64,000 nucleotides of DNA from Burkholderia sp. S171 (GTDB lineage Bacteria; Pseudomonadota; Gammaproteobacteria; Burkholderiales; Burkholderiaceae): NCBI RefSeq assembly GCF_009766085.1, contig NZ_LMUF01000030.1, positions 435,632 to 499,631 on the forward strand, written 5' to 3'. Position 1 is the first letter of the stretch. Every line of letters starts with the position of its first letter. The notes beneath the pieces were generated by a model. That model was given only the letters and a program-made list of their open reading frames with translations. It was not told where the DNA came from and did not search any database. Position numbers and translations under genes: made by a program. Positions 55,445 to 64,000 of this stretch are shown piece by piece.

Positions 55445-56911
55445 TTATGCGTGTGCGGTCGCTTCCGGCATCCGGTCATCCATTTCCGCAGCTTGCCGCA
55501 CGCCGCGCAACACGGCATGCGCTTCCGAGCGCGAACCCACGCACGGCGGCGAACCCTTCAGCGGCTGCCTCGCCGTCTCGCGAAGCGCGAGCACCGAGAC
55601 AATCCCGATCACCGATGCCCCCATCAGGTAGTACGCAGGCATCATCAGATTTCCCGTCGACGAAACCAGCCACGCGGTGACCAACGGAGTCGTGCCGCCG
55701 AACAGCGAAACCGATACGTTGAAGCCGATCGCAAGCGCGCCATAGCGGATCTTGGTGGGGAAGAGCGCGGGCAATGCCGACGGCATGGCGCCGGTGAAGC
55801 ACGACAGCAACACGCCGAGAATCAGCATGCCGCTGAAGATCGGCAGCATGGTGCCCATGCGGATCAGCGTCAGCGCGGGTATCGACAACAGCAGCAAGCC
55901 GACGCATCCAAACAGCATCACTGGTTTGCGCCCGACCTTGTCCGACAGATGGCCGGCGCCCAGCGTCATCGGCATCATCAGAACCATCACGAGCAGGACG
56001 ATAAAGAGCCCGTGCGTTTCATTGAATTTCAACGTGGCGGACAGATAACTCGGCAGATAAGACAGCGCCATGTAATCGGTCACGTTAAAGATCAACACCA
56101 GCCCGACGCATTGCAGCATCGGCCGCCACTGCTTGAGCAACATGTCGCGGAATTGCTCTTTGGGCGTGCTGTGCGCTTCGGTTTCGCGCTTGTCGGCTTC
56201 ACGCTGGAAGGCGGGCGTTTCTTCAAGCTTCAGCCGGATATACAAGCCAATCAACCCCATCGGTCCCGCGATCAGGAATGGAATGCGCCATCCCCAGGAG
56301 AGCAGCGATTGCTCGGACATCGTCGCGGTCAGCACAGCGACACAGCCCGCACCCAACACGTACCCCACGAGCGTACCGAATTCAAGAAAGCTGCCCATGA
56401 ACCCGCGTTTTTTATCTGTCGCGAATTCCGCGATGAACGTCGCCGCGCCGCCATACTCGCCGCCCGTTGAAAAGCCCTGGACCAAACGCGCGACGAGAAG
56501 CAGAATCGGCGCAAAAATGCCGATGCTTCCATACGCTGGAATCAAGCCGATACAAAACGTGCCGATCGCCATCATGATCATGGTCATCGCGAGCACGCGC
56601 TTGCGGCCAATGCGATCCCCCAGCGGCCCGAACACCATGCCGCCGAGCGGACGCACGAGAAATGCCGCGGCGAACGTCCCGAACGTGGCGATCAGTTGCG
56701 CGCCCGGATTAGCTGACGGGAAGAACACTTTGCCGAGCGTCACCGCGATATAGCTGTAGACGCCGAAATCGAACCATTCCATCGCATTGCCGATCGCCAT
56801 CGCGCCGACTGCGCGCTTGAGCAGCGATTTATCGACGATGGTGATGTCGTCGAGCGACAAGTCTTTTTCGGGTGCAGGTTGTCGCCAGAGGCCGTCGTTC
56901 GGTGTTGCCAT
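55445..56911 (-). CDS. proP: ProP-like MHS family transporter
   Basis: A 488-residue MFS transporter of the metabolite:H+ symporter family, most like the osmoprotectant transporter ProP. Blocks include GNAMEWFDFGVYSYIAVTLGK near residue 40, FLVRPLGGMVFGPLGDRIGRK near 87, the STGGEYGGAATFIAEFATDKKRG region near 150, and LSDKVGRKPVML near 315. These are the MHS signatures. About 12 membrane segments. The C-terminal coiled coil typical of osmosensing ProP is short or absent, so it may transport organic acids instead. GGAG lies 13 bases before the ATG at 56911. Confidence 0.85.
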   Translation of the reverse strand: MATPNDGLWRQPAPEKDLSLDDITIVDKSLLKRAVGAMAIGNAMEWFDFGVYSYIAVTLGKVFFPSANPGAQLIATFGTFAAAFLVRPLGGMVFGPLGDRIGRKRVLAMTMIMMAIGTFCIGLIPAYGSIGIFAPILLLVARLVQGFSTGGEYGGAATFIAEFATDKKRGFMGSFLEFGTLVGYVLGAGCVAVLTATMSEQSLLSWGWRIPFLIAGPMGLIGLYIRLKLEETPAFQREADKRETEAHSTPKEQFRDMLLKQWRPMLQCVGLVLIFNVTDYMALSYLPSYLSATLKFNETHGLFIVLLVMVLMMPMTLGAGHLSDKVGRKPVMLFGCVGLLLLSIPALTLIRMGTMLPIFSGMLILGVLLSCFTGAMPSALPALFPTKIRYGALAIGFNVSVSLFGGTTPLVTAWLVSSTGNLMMPAYYLMGASVIGIVSVLALRETARQPLKGSPPCVGSRSEAHAVLRGVRQAAEMDDRMPEATAHA

Positions 56912-57546
56912 GAAAATAAGCTCCAGGTGTATTGCCAAGCCGTCCGTGGGACGGTTCGGCGTGCGCAAAAGCGCACGTTGCCGGGAAAGTGCAGTTTCGC
57001 GACGAGGCGAGTTTCAGCGCACGTATTGAAAGCTGAAAGCAATTGCCCGCACGCTGAACGCATGGAAGATGCGCTGACGGTGCGATGGACAATGCCGATG
57101 CCTCGCGGCGATGTCGCGAAATGGCACTTCGTAAGTAGTGCACGGGTGCACAGGTGTTACTCGGGTACTACGGGGATAGATGGCTGGACGCAGCTAAATT
57201 TGGGCAACGGAGGCGCGCAAGGCGCTGCAGTCCGGTTGCTGGCTGTGTCACGGATTGAGAAGGCTTGAGAGCAACTTGTCCACGGGCAAATCCAGACCCG
57301 CGGAAGCCTTCACAACCACTCGCCGATATCTCGAATTAGCGCTTGAACGAATGCTTCAAACGCGTCATTGCTAAGAAATTGACTTTGAATTGCAGTTGGA
57401 AAGAAGGAGATGATAGCACGATGCAAGACGATCCGCAAACCGGGGCTTAAGGGAGAGCGTTCTTGCCGGTTCGCAAATTGAAAAGCGAATAGAAAAAGCC
57501 GGCCTCGAAAGACCGGCTTTTCATTGCCAGAAACGAACGCGTCTGA
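56912..57546. other. Intergenic region between ProP-like gene and YggX gene
   Basis: About 635 bases. It holds the promoter of the ProP-like gene and, near its end, the terminator of yggX at 57494-57521. Open frames here lack ribosome-binding sites and family features; no gene is called. Confidence 0.5.
57494..57521 (-). terminator. Intrinsic terminator after yggX
   Basis: AAAAGCCGG and CCGGCTTTT form a 9-base-pair stem around a 10-base loop. On the minus strand the stem ends in a T-run (CTTTTTC), 26 bases past the yggX stop. Confidence 0.85.
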
Positions 57547-57822
57547 TCAGCTCGGCGTTGGCGGTACGTAGCCTTGAGCGGTATCGGCGCCTTCACCGAA
57601 AAAGTACTTTTCCGTCTGCTTCAGCAGGTACTGGCGTGCGCGCGGATCGGCCATGTTCAGGCGGTTTTCGTTGATCAGCATGGTTTGCTGCTTGAGCCAG
57701 CCTTGCCACGCTTCTTTCGAGATCGTTTCGTAGATCCGCTTGCCGAGTTCGCCCGGCAGGGGCGGGAAGTCGAGTCCTTCGGCTTCCTTGCCGAGTTTCG
57801 CGCATTGAATCGTTCGGGCCAT
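57547..57822 (-). CDS. yggX: Fe(2+)-trafficking/oxidative damage protection protein YggX
   Basis: A 91-residue cytoplasmic protein that protects iron-sulfur proteins from oxidative damage in enteric bacteria. It starts [19 protein letters not shown], with the conserved Cys7, and contains [13 protein letters not shown] near residue 19 and the family block [20 protein letters not shown] near 38. Full family length. AGGAGAAATACAG precedes the ATG. It lies 91 bases downstream of argA on the same strand, so it may be read from the argA transcript. A terminator follows. Confidence 0.95.
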   Translation of the reverse strand: MARTIQCAKLGKEAEGLDFPPLPGELGKRIYETISKEAWQGWLKQQTMLINENRLNMADPRARQYLLKQTEKYFFGEGADTAQGYVPPTPS

Positions 57823-57913
57823 CTGTATTTCTCCTGTAGCGGGGTAACTGGACGGCTCTCTCCGGACCGCGCACGAGTGCGCCTGCAACCGGACGAACAC
57901 GCCTCGAAATAAG

Positions 57914-59284
57914 TTAGAGCTGCTTCATCAGCACAAGCGATTTACGTTGCCAGTTGTAGAGCCGGCGGCGGTCTTCGGGCAGGTCGTCGACCGTCACCTT
58001 CACGAATCCGCGTTTGAGAAACCAGTGCTCGGTGCGCGTGGTCAGCACGAAGATATGCGTGAGGCCACGAGCGCGCGCCCGTTGTTCGACACGTTTCAAC
58101 AAGCGTTCGCCGTCGCCGGAACCTTGCGCTTCGGGCGAGACCGTCAGGCAGGCCATTTCGCCGATACGTTCCTGCGTGTACGGGTACAACGCCACGCAGC
58201 CGAACAGCACGCCATCGTGCTCGATCACCGAGAAATGGTCGATATCGCGTTCAATCTGGTGCCGGCCGCGCCGTACGAGCGTGCCGTCCATTTCCAGCGG
58301 TTCGATCAACGTCAAAATCCCGCCGACATCATCCGGCGTGGCTTCGCGCAGGCTTTCGAGGTTCTCGTACGAGATCATCGTGCCCACGCCGTCGTGCAAG
58401 AACAATTCGAGCAGGATGCTGCCGTCGAGCGCGTAGGGAATGATGTGCGCCCGCGCCACGCCGCCGCGACAGGCGCGAATGGTGTGCTTCAGGTAGAACG
58501 CGGCGTCTCCCTGCAATTCGCCGCTTTCGTGCAGCCGGTACGCATCGTCGAGTGACATTTCGCGCACCAACTCGCCGTTTTCATCGACGAGACCGGGGGT
58601 TTCGGTCAGGAAAATGATCTTGTCGGCGCGCAATGCAATGGCCGCAGCCGAGGCCACATCTTCCATCGACAAATTGAACGCCTCGCCCGTCGGCGAAAAA
58701 CCGAGCGGCGAAAGCAGTACGAGTTTGCTGCTGGTCAGCGAGTGGCGAATGGAATCGCCGTCGATCTTGCGCACCACGCCGGTGTGCTGGAAATCGACGC
58801 CGTCCAGAATGCCGACCGGCCTAGCCGTCACAAAATTGCCCGATACCACGCTGATGTGCGCATGCGCCATCGGCGTGTTCGGCAAGCCCTGGCTGATTGC
58901 CGCTTCGATGTCGAGGCGCACTTCGCCGGCGGCTTCTTTCGCGGATTCGAGCGCGCGGGCGTCGGTAATGCGTAAGCCGTGCGAAAACTCCGATTCCACG
59001 CCGTGCAGGTTCAGTTGTTCTTCCACCTGGGGTCGCGAACCGTGCACGAGCACGACGTGAATGCCCATGGCGTGTAACAGCCCGACGTCCTGAACGAGCG
59101 CGTTCAGACGTCCTTCCTGTACCAGTTCGCCGCCGAACGCGACCACGAAGGTCTTGTTTCGGAACGCGTGGATATAGGGCGCGACGGAACGCATCCATTC
59201 CACGAACTGGCCGTGTTGATCAGGCGCTTCGGGCTCGGTCGAAACCGGCGGAGGCGCGGCGGGGAGGTCGGTTTGAGAATTCAT
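57914..59284 (-). CDS. argA: N-acetylglutamate synthase ArgA
   Basis: First enzyme of arginine biosynthesis, transferring acetyl from acetyl-CoA to glutamate. The 456-residue protein has an N-terminal amino-acid-kinase-like domain (about 25-300) and a C-terminal GNAT acetyltransferase domain (about 310-456) with acetyl-CoA loop [18 protein letters not shown] near 390. Size fits E. coli ArgA (443). Start MNSQTDLPA at 59284 is chosen by family alignment; the frame extends upstream without family features and overlaps hrpA. There is no Shine-Dalgarno sequence, and a TATAAT ends 6 bases before the ATG, so the mRNA may be leaderless. It is followed by yggX. Confidence 0.95.
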   Translation of the reverse strand: MNSQTDLPAAPPPVSTEPEAPDQHGQFVEWMRSVAPYIHAFRNKTFVVAFGGELVQEGRLNALVQDVGLLHAMGIHVVLVHGSRPQVEEQLNLHGVESEFSHGLRITDARALESAKEAAGEVRLDIEAAISQGLPNTPMAHAHISVVSGNFVTARPVGILDGVDFQHTGVVRKIDGDSIRHSLTSSKLVLLSPLGFSPTGEAFNLSMEDVASAAAIALRADKIIFLTETPGLVDENGELVREMSLDDAYRLHESGELQGDAAFYLKHTIRACRGGVARAHIIPYALDGSILLELFLHDGVGTMISYENLESLREATPDDVGGILTLIEPLEMDGTLVRRGRHQIERDIDHFSVIEHDGVLFGCVALYPYTQERIGEMACLTVSPEAQGSGDGERLLKRVEQRARARGLTHIFVLTTRTEHWFLKRGFVKVTVDDLPEDRRRLYNWQRKSLVLMKQL

Positions 59285-59290
59285 GCCGGG

Positions 59291-59298
59291 ATTATAAT
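59291..59298. promoter_or_regulatory. Palindromic shared -10 element of argA and hrpA
   Basis: ATTATAAT is its own reverse complement, so it supplies a TATAAT on each strand. The argA ATG begins 7 bases beyond it on one side and the hrpA ATG 9 bases beyond on the other, at the usual distance of a transcription start. Neither gene has a Shine-Dalgarno sequence. Both transcripts could therefore be leaderless. Confidence 0.6.
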
Positions 59299-59306
59299 GC
59301 CGTGCT

Positions 59307-62300
59307 ATGCCGAATGTTTCCAAACGTCCCGCCGATGCGGACAAGCTTGACCCCCAGGAGCAGTTGAAAAAGCTGCGTGAAGCGCTGCTGCGCGATGCAG
59401 CGGCGCGTGAAAACGATGGCGAAGATGATGCGGAAGATTCCGCCGATAACGCCATCAACCGTAAGAAGGAAGCGGCTGCGCGGCGGTTTGCGGGGGCATC
59501 GGGCGATTTTGCTGCCGGTGCTTCGAAAGCCGCGGCGGGTGGTGCGGGCGCAAGTTCGACTGCTTCGCAGACCACGAAGAAAAATGTTCAGAAGGGCGTT
59601 GCGGGTTCGCCGTCGCCGTTGCCTTTGACTTCCCGCGATCAATCTCAGCCGAAAGGGTCTTCGAGTGCCGCTCCGTCTTCCCGGGAGCCCGCGCGACGAA
59701 AAGACGAGCGCGGTGGGTTGGCCTTGCTATCGACTTTATTGTCCGAAAAGGCGGTTGGTCCGAATGTTTCAGCGGCTTCCGGCGACTGGCGGGACGAGGG
59801 CGCGAACGCCCATGTTCCGAGTCGAGACGATTTATCGCCGACGAAACGGGCCGCCAGTAAACCTCCGGTAACCGATACAACCAAACCTCGCGTTCATCCA
59901 GATGCTGATGCTTCCGCACAACAGCGGGCTGCGGGAGCGCGTCCGACACAGGGCAAAGAGGGGCAGCGTGAATCGCAATCTCGTATCGATACCCGCGGTA
60001 CTGCCGGGCAACCAGTAACCGGCGCTCGTGCGCAAGGGGGCCGGGGACAGCACGAGAAAGTCGCGCGTGCTCAGGAGCGGTTGGCAGATGTAAAACCCTC
60101 GATTCGCGATGCGCGCTCGCACGCGCTTTCGGTTGGGTTGGAGAAGGCTGGTCCTGGACGTGAATCGACGCGCAATGCGCATCAGCCTAAACCGATCGCT
60201 CCTGATCCCCGCCAGGAGCGCCGCGGAGACGACGCGAGAGCGGACCGTATTCCTGAAGGTCCGCGCGATAAGACGCAATCGATGACTGGTTCAGACTCGC
60301 ATTCGTCCGGAAGTCGGCCGGCGGTGAGCGGTGAAGGTGTTTCAGAGCGGGGCTCACCTCATCGCGACGACTCCGAGCGGCCGGGAATTGTTTCTGAACC
60401 ATCGCGGGATGCAAGCCGTTCGCCTGAACCGTCCGCGGCAACCGAGTCTGATTCGTCGACGACACAAGATGCAACGCGAACAGCCGAACACGCGGAGTTG
60501 GTGAACCAGCCGCGCGGCTCCGGTCGGCCGCAGGACAGGGCCGATTCGTCGGCGGGACAAGATGCGGCGCGAACGTCGGAGCAGGCTGAGTTGGTGAACC
60601 AGCAGCCCGGGTCTGGTCGGCCGCACGCCAGTGCCAATTTGTCGACGACACAAGATGTACCGCGAACGTCCGAGCACGCAGAATCGGCGAACCAGCAGCG
60701 CGGCTCCGGTCGGCCGCAGGGTGGGACTGAAAAACATCTAGCGCGAAATCCCGGGCATGCAGGGCCGCGTGCGCAAGAACGCACGCGCAACGGTCAGCCG
60801 AATGTCAAGAACGGCGCCTCCAATTCGTCGGTGGCGCAACACGCAGCGCAAAAGCCTCAACATGCCGAGTCGAGCGGAGAGCAGCGCGTTCGTCGCGGTC
60901 CTCCCGATGCCGAGGCCAGCGCAGCTTCCCGTCCCTCGCCTCAGGGCGCCCGGCCGCCCAAAGAAGCGCGTGCGTCCCAAAACGCTCAACAGCGGTCGAA
61001 TGCGCAAACCGACGCCTCAAACGCGCCGCGTCGCGACACGCCACGCCCGCGCCGCGTAGTCGAGCCGAATCCCATTCCGCCGATCCGTTTCCCGGAAACG
61101 CTACCCGTCTCCGCTCGACGCGATGAAATCGCCGCCGCGATCCAGGCGAATCAGGTCGTGATTGTCAGCGGCGAGACAGGCTCCGGAAAAACAACGCAGC
61201 TACCTAAAATTTGTCTGGCCCTCGGCCGAGGCCTTGGCGCAGGCGGTTCGGGGCTGATCGGCCACACGCAGCCGCGGCGCATCGCGGCATCGGCGACGGG
61301 ACGGCGGATCGCCGAAGAACTCGGTACGCCATTCGGTGAAGTGGTTGGCTACAAGGTGCGCTTCACGGACAACTTGTCGCCGGGCGCGTCGGTGAAACTG
61401 ATGACCGACGGCATTTTGCTGGCCGAAACGCAGACCGATCCGCTGCTCGCCGCCTACGACACGATCATCATCGACGAAGCGCACGAGCGCAGCCTGAATA
61501 TCGATTTCCTGCTCGGCTATTTGCGTGAAATCCTGCCGCGACGTCCGGATTTGAAGGTGATCGTGACATCGGCGACGATTGATGCCGATCGGTTCGCCCG
61601 CCATTTTGGCAGCGACGAAAAACCCGCACCGGTGATTGAGGTGAGCGGGCGGTTGTATCCGGTCGAGGTGCGGTATCGCCCGGTCGAAGAGGATAGCCCG
61701 GCGATAAAAGCCGCGCAGGGAACCACGCCCGGCACGCAGCAAAAAGATCGGCCGGATCGTCCAAAAAATCAGCGCGAAAACGATCGCGATCTGATGGAAG
61801 CGATTGTTGACGCGGTCGATGAACTCTGCCGCGAAGGTCCCGGCGATGTCCTCGTTTTTCTTCCTGGCGAGCGCGAAATCCGCGACGCCGCCGAAGCGCT
61901 GCGCAAGCACCATCCGCCGCACACGGAAATCCTGCCGCTGTTCGCGCGCCTTTCCGCGGCCGAGCAGGAGCGTGTGTTCAAGACATCGAACGCACGGCGC
62001 ATCGTGCTGTCGACGAACGTCGCGGAAACGTCGTTGACGGTGCCCGGGATTCGCTATGTCGTCGATACCGGCCTCGCTCGCGTAAAACGCTATTCGTATC
62101 GCAACAAAGTGGAGCAGTTGCAGATCGAACCGATCTCGCAAAGCTCGGCGAACCAGCGCGCGGGCCGTTGCGGTCGCGTGGCCGACGGCGTGTGCATTCG
62201 TCTCTACGAGGAAGACGATTACAACCTTCGCGTGCGGTTCACCGATCCGGAAATCCTGCGGTCGTCGCTGGCGGCAGTGATCTTGCGGATGAAATCGCTG

Positions 62301-64000
62301 CACCTGACGGCTATTGAAACGTTTCCGTTTCTCGAACCGCCGCCGGGCCGTGCAATCGCCGATGGTTATCAACTGCTGAACGAACTCGGCGCCGTCGATG
62401 ACGACAACGCGCTCACGCCGCTCGGCCGCGAACTCGCGCGTTTGCCCCTCGATCCGCGCGTCGGCCGGATGATTCTTGCCGCGCGTGATCATCAGTCGTT
62501 GCGCGAAGTCTTGATCATCGCCAGCGCGTTGTCCGTTCAGGACCCGCGCGACCGGCCGATCGAGGCGCAGGAACAAGCGGATCTGGCGCACAAGAAATTT
62601 GCCGATGAGCGCTCCGAATTCCTGCAGTGGACGAAAATCTGGGCGTGGTTCGAGGATGCGATCGCGCACAAAAAATCGAACAAGCAACTCACCGATGCAT
62701 GCCGCGCGAACTTTTTGAATCACGTGCGTCTGCGTGAATGGCGCGACGTCCATTCGCAATTGCTGACCGTCGTGCGCGAACATGGCTGGCGTCTGAACGA
62801 ATCCGAGGCGACGTTTGAGCAGATTCATCTCGCCTTGCTGACCGGTCTGCTTGGCAACGTAGGTCTCAAGGCCGATGACGAGCCGTATTACCTCGGCGCA
62901 CGCGGTATCAAGTTTTATCTGTGGCCGGGTTCAGCGCTGTTGAAGAAGGCAGGGCGTTGGGTCGTAGCCGGCGAACTCGTGGAAACGAGCCGGCTCTACG
63001 CGCGATGTATCGCGAAAATCGAACCTGAATGGCTTGAGCAAGTCGGCGCGCATTTGCTGCGCAAATCGATTTCCGAACCGCATTGGGAAAAGAAAGCCGC
63101 GCAAGTGGCGGCGTTCGAACGCGCAACGCTGCATGGCCTGACTGTCTATGCGCGTCGACGCGTGAGCTTTGGCAAACAAGACCCGCAGCGGGCGCGTGAA
63201 TTGTTTATTCGTGGCGCGCTGGTGGACGGCGAATTCGAGACCAAGCTGCCGTTTTTCGCGCACAACCGCAAGCTGCTGGCAGATATCGAACAGTTGGAGC
63301 ACAAGTCGCGTCGGCAGGATGTGCTCGTCGATGACGAATTGATCTTCGGTTTCTACGACTCGCTTGTGCCGAAGGGCATTTATTCGGGCGCGGCGTTTGA
63401 GCGCTGGTATCGCGATGAGGAAAAGAAGGAGGGCGCGTCACGCCGGTTGTTCCTCTCCCGCGATGATTTGATGCGCCACGAAGCCGCAGGCATCACGACC
63501 GATCTGTTCCCCAAACGGATGACGATGGCCGGCATCGAGATGACGCTGACTTATCATTTCGAGCCCGGTTCTCCGCGCGATGGCGTGACGCTCACCGTGC
63601 CGCTGTTCGGCCTGAATCAAGTCGATGCCCGCCGCTCCGAATGGCTGGTTCGCGGCATGCTGAAGGAGAAAATTCAGTTGCTGCTGAAGTCGTTGCCGCA
63701 GAAATTGCGGCGGCATCTTGTGCCGCTGCCCGAATTTTCTTCGGGCGTGGTCGAGCGGCACAGCGGCAAGACGTTCGGCGCGGGCGGTTTGCTCGAAGCG
63801 CTCATTGCGGATATTCGCGAGCAGACGCAAATCGCGATGAAACAGTCGGACTTCAAGCTCGAAACGCTGCCGGCGCATTTGTTCATGAACTTCAAGGTCA
63901 TCGACGAACATGGCCGGCAACTCGCGATGGGCCGCAACCTCGCGCAATTGCGTACGGAACTAGGCGGCCAGGCGCAGCAGCATTTTCAGAAGCTCGCTGC
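59307..64000 (+). CDS. hrpA: ATP-dependent RNA helicase HrpA, with long N-terminal extension, 3' end outside window
   Basis: DEAH-box RNA helicase. 1564 complete codons lie in the window and the frame stays open. Walker A GETGSGKTT is at residues 622-630, motif DEAH at 723-726 and SATIDADRF shortly after. Helicase motif VI reads QRAGRCGR, and the HrpA-specific C-terminal regions are recognisable (WVVAGELVETSRLYAR, the KSLPQKLRRHLVPLP area). In E. coli HrpA (1300 residues) Walker A is near residue 90, so this protein carries about 500-590 extra residues. The extension is polar, rich in Arg, Ser, Gln and Pro, and includes three 31-residue repeats. Start at 59307 lacks a ribosome-binding site and may be leaderless. 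HrpA acts in ribosome-collision rescue in E. coli. Confidence 0.93.
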   Translation, partial: MPNVSKRPADADKLDPQEQLKKLREALLRDAAARENDGEDDAEDSADNAINRKKEAAARRFAGASGDFAAGASKAAAGGAGASSTASQTTKKNVQKGVAGSPSPLPLTSRDQSQPKGSSSAAPSSREPARRKDERGGLALLSTLLSEKAVGPNVSAASGDWRDEGANAHVPSRDDLSPTKRAASKPPVTDTTKPRVHPDADASAQQRAAGARPTQGKEGQRESQSRIDTRGTAGQPVTGARAQGGRGQHEKVARAQERLADVKPSIRDARSHALSVGLEKAGPGRESTRNAHQPKPIAPDPRQERRGDDARADRIPEGPRDKTQSMTGSDSHSSGSRPAVSGEGVSERGSPHRDDSERPGIVSEPSRDASRSPEPSAATESDSSTTQDATRTAEHAELVNQPRGSGRPQDRADSSAGQDAARTSEQAELVNQQPGSGRPHASANLSTTQDVPRTSEHAESANQQRGSGRPQGGTEKHLARNPGHAGPRAQERTRNGQPNVKNGASNSSVAQHAAQKPQHAESSGEQRVRRGPPDAEASAASRPSPQGARPPKEARASQNAQQRSNAQTDASNAPRRDTPRPRRVVEPNPIPPIRFPETLPVSARRDEIAAAIQANQVVIVSGETGSGKTTQLPKICLALGRGLGAGGSGLIGHTQPRRIAASATGRRIAEELGTPFGEVVGYKVRFTDNLSPGASVKLMTDGILLAETQTDPLLAAYDTIIIDEAHERSLNIDFLLGYLREILPRRPDLKVIVTSATIDADRFARHFGSDEKPAPVIEVSGRLYPVEVRYRPVEEDSPAIKAAQGTTPGTQQKDRPDRPKNQRENDRDLMEAIVDAVDELCREGPGDVLVFLPGEREIRDAAEALRKHHPPHTEILPLFARLSAAEQERVFKTSNARRIVLSTNVAETSLTVPGIRYVVDTGLARVKRYSYRNKVEQLQIEPISQSSANQRAGRCGRVADGVCIRLYEEDDYNLRVRFTDPEILRSSLAAVILRMKSLHLTAIETFPFLEPPPGRAIADGYQLLNELGAVDDDNALTPLGRELARLPLDPRVGRMILAARDHQSLREVLIIASALSVQDPRDRPIEAQEQADLAHKKFADERSEFLQWTKIWAWFEDAIAHKKSNKQLTDACRANFLNHVRLREWRDVHSQLLTVVREHGWRLNESEATFEQIHLALLTGLLGNVGLKADDEPYYLGARGIKFYLWPGSALLKKAGRWVVAGELVETSRLYARCIAKIEPEWLEQVGAHLLRKSISEPHWEKKAAQVAAFERATLHGLTVYARRRVSFGKQDPQRARELFIRGALVDGEFETKLPFFAHNRKLLADIEQLEHKSRRQDVLVDDELIFGFYDSLVPKGIYSGAAFERWYRDEEKKEGASRRLFLSRDDLMRHEAAGITTDLFPKRMTMAGIEMTLTYHFEPGSPRDGVTLTVPLFGLNQVDARRSEWLVRGMLKEKIQLLLKSLPQKLRRHLVPLPEFSSGVVERHSGKTFGAGGLLEALIADIREQTQIAMKQSDFKLETLPAHLFMNFKVIDEHGRQLAMGRNLAQLRTELGGQAQQHFQKLA
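60450..60728 (+). repeat. Three tandem 93-base units inside hrpA
   Basis: Units start at 60450, 60543 and 60636 and each encode 31 residues (382-474 of HrpA). They share the frame (D/N)(S/L)SxxQDxxRT and end in NQxxGSGRP. The units differ by substitutions but keep length exactly, consistent with in-frame duplication followed by drift. Confidence 0.85.

Noticed and set aside
59285..59575. Upstream extension of argA by about 97 residues
   Set aside because: Ala/Ser-rich sequence unlike ArgA, overlapping the hrpA coding region; family alignment places the start at 59284.
60450..60728. 93-base tandem units considered as a CRISPR array or intergenic repeat
   Set aside because: They lie in frame inside hrpA with diverged units and no spacers.

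Overview
The window reads as ordinary chromosome of a high-GC betaproteobacterium of the Burkholderiaceae, most likely Paraburkholderia, Caballeronia or Burkholderia. The basis is gene content and family resemblance (orphan kdpDE, MdtABC-type pump, recCBD order, YggX next to ArgA, tandem DUF1328 proteins, entericidin) plus codon use rich in G and C at third positions. I see no insertion sequence, prophage, integrase or CRISPR array. One tRNA gene, tRNA-Leu(TAA), and one clear riboswitch (TPP, upstream of thiC) are present.

Layout. 0.4-5 kb: yebC and upp on the minus strand, then a plus-strand run of an SDR-like protein, methylglyoxal synthase and a quinone oxidoreductase. 5-9 kb: the kdpD-kdpE potassium two-component system without its transporter genes, and a convergent NAD-binding protein. 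9.6-17.4 kb: a minus-strand mdtABC-type RND efflux operon. 17.4-20.2 kb: gene-poor, with an IclR regulator, a candidate small RNA and a small membrane protein. 20.2-27.8 kb: a lipoprotein, an MscS channel, a thiol dioxygenase divergent from an Lrp/AsnC regulator, a small membrane protein and a FUSC transporter. 28-37.6 kb: a tightly overlapping recC-recB-recD-arfB operon. 37.6-46.7 kb: lactate permease, small envelope proteins, thiC with its riboswitch, an EamA exporter and a Fic protein with an AbiEi-like N-terminus. 46.8-51.5 kb: an envelope/stress cluster (entericidin, CHASE3-type histidine kinase, two DUF1328 proteins, ferritin-like protein, two response regulators). 51.5-57.8 kb: MFS transporter, lipoprotein, tRNA-Leu, TMEM175-type channel, YfcE phosphoesterase, ProP-like transporter, YggX. 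57.9-64 kb: argA and a divergent, very long hrpA that runs off the window.

How genes work together. RecC, RecB and RecD are consecutive genes with 4-base stop/start overlaps, and arfB is coupled to recD the same way. The three pump genes form one transcription unit, but no outer-membrane channel gene is alongside. The histidine kinase and NarL-type regulator at 47-51 kb are probably partners, although other genes separate them. The thiol dioxygenase and Lrp regulator share an intergenic region holding an Lrp-like site.

Most interesting points: the AbiEi-like/Fic fusion with a large inverted repeat just upstream; a candidate terminated small RNA at about 19.1-19.24 kb; a palindromic shared -10 element that would make both argA and hrpA leaderless; the roughly 590-residue disordered N-terminal extension of HrpA with three 31-residue repeats; orphan kdpDE preceded by a possible KdpE box; an isolated LexA-type box beside tRNA-Leu; and three unannotated small membrane proteins (44, 40 and 68 residues). 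Everything here is from reading the sequence; no database search was run.
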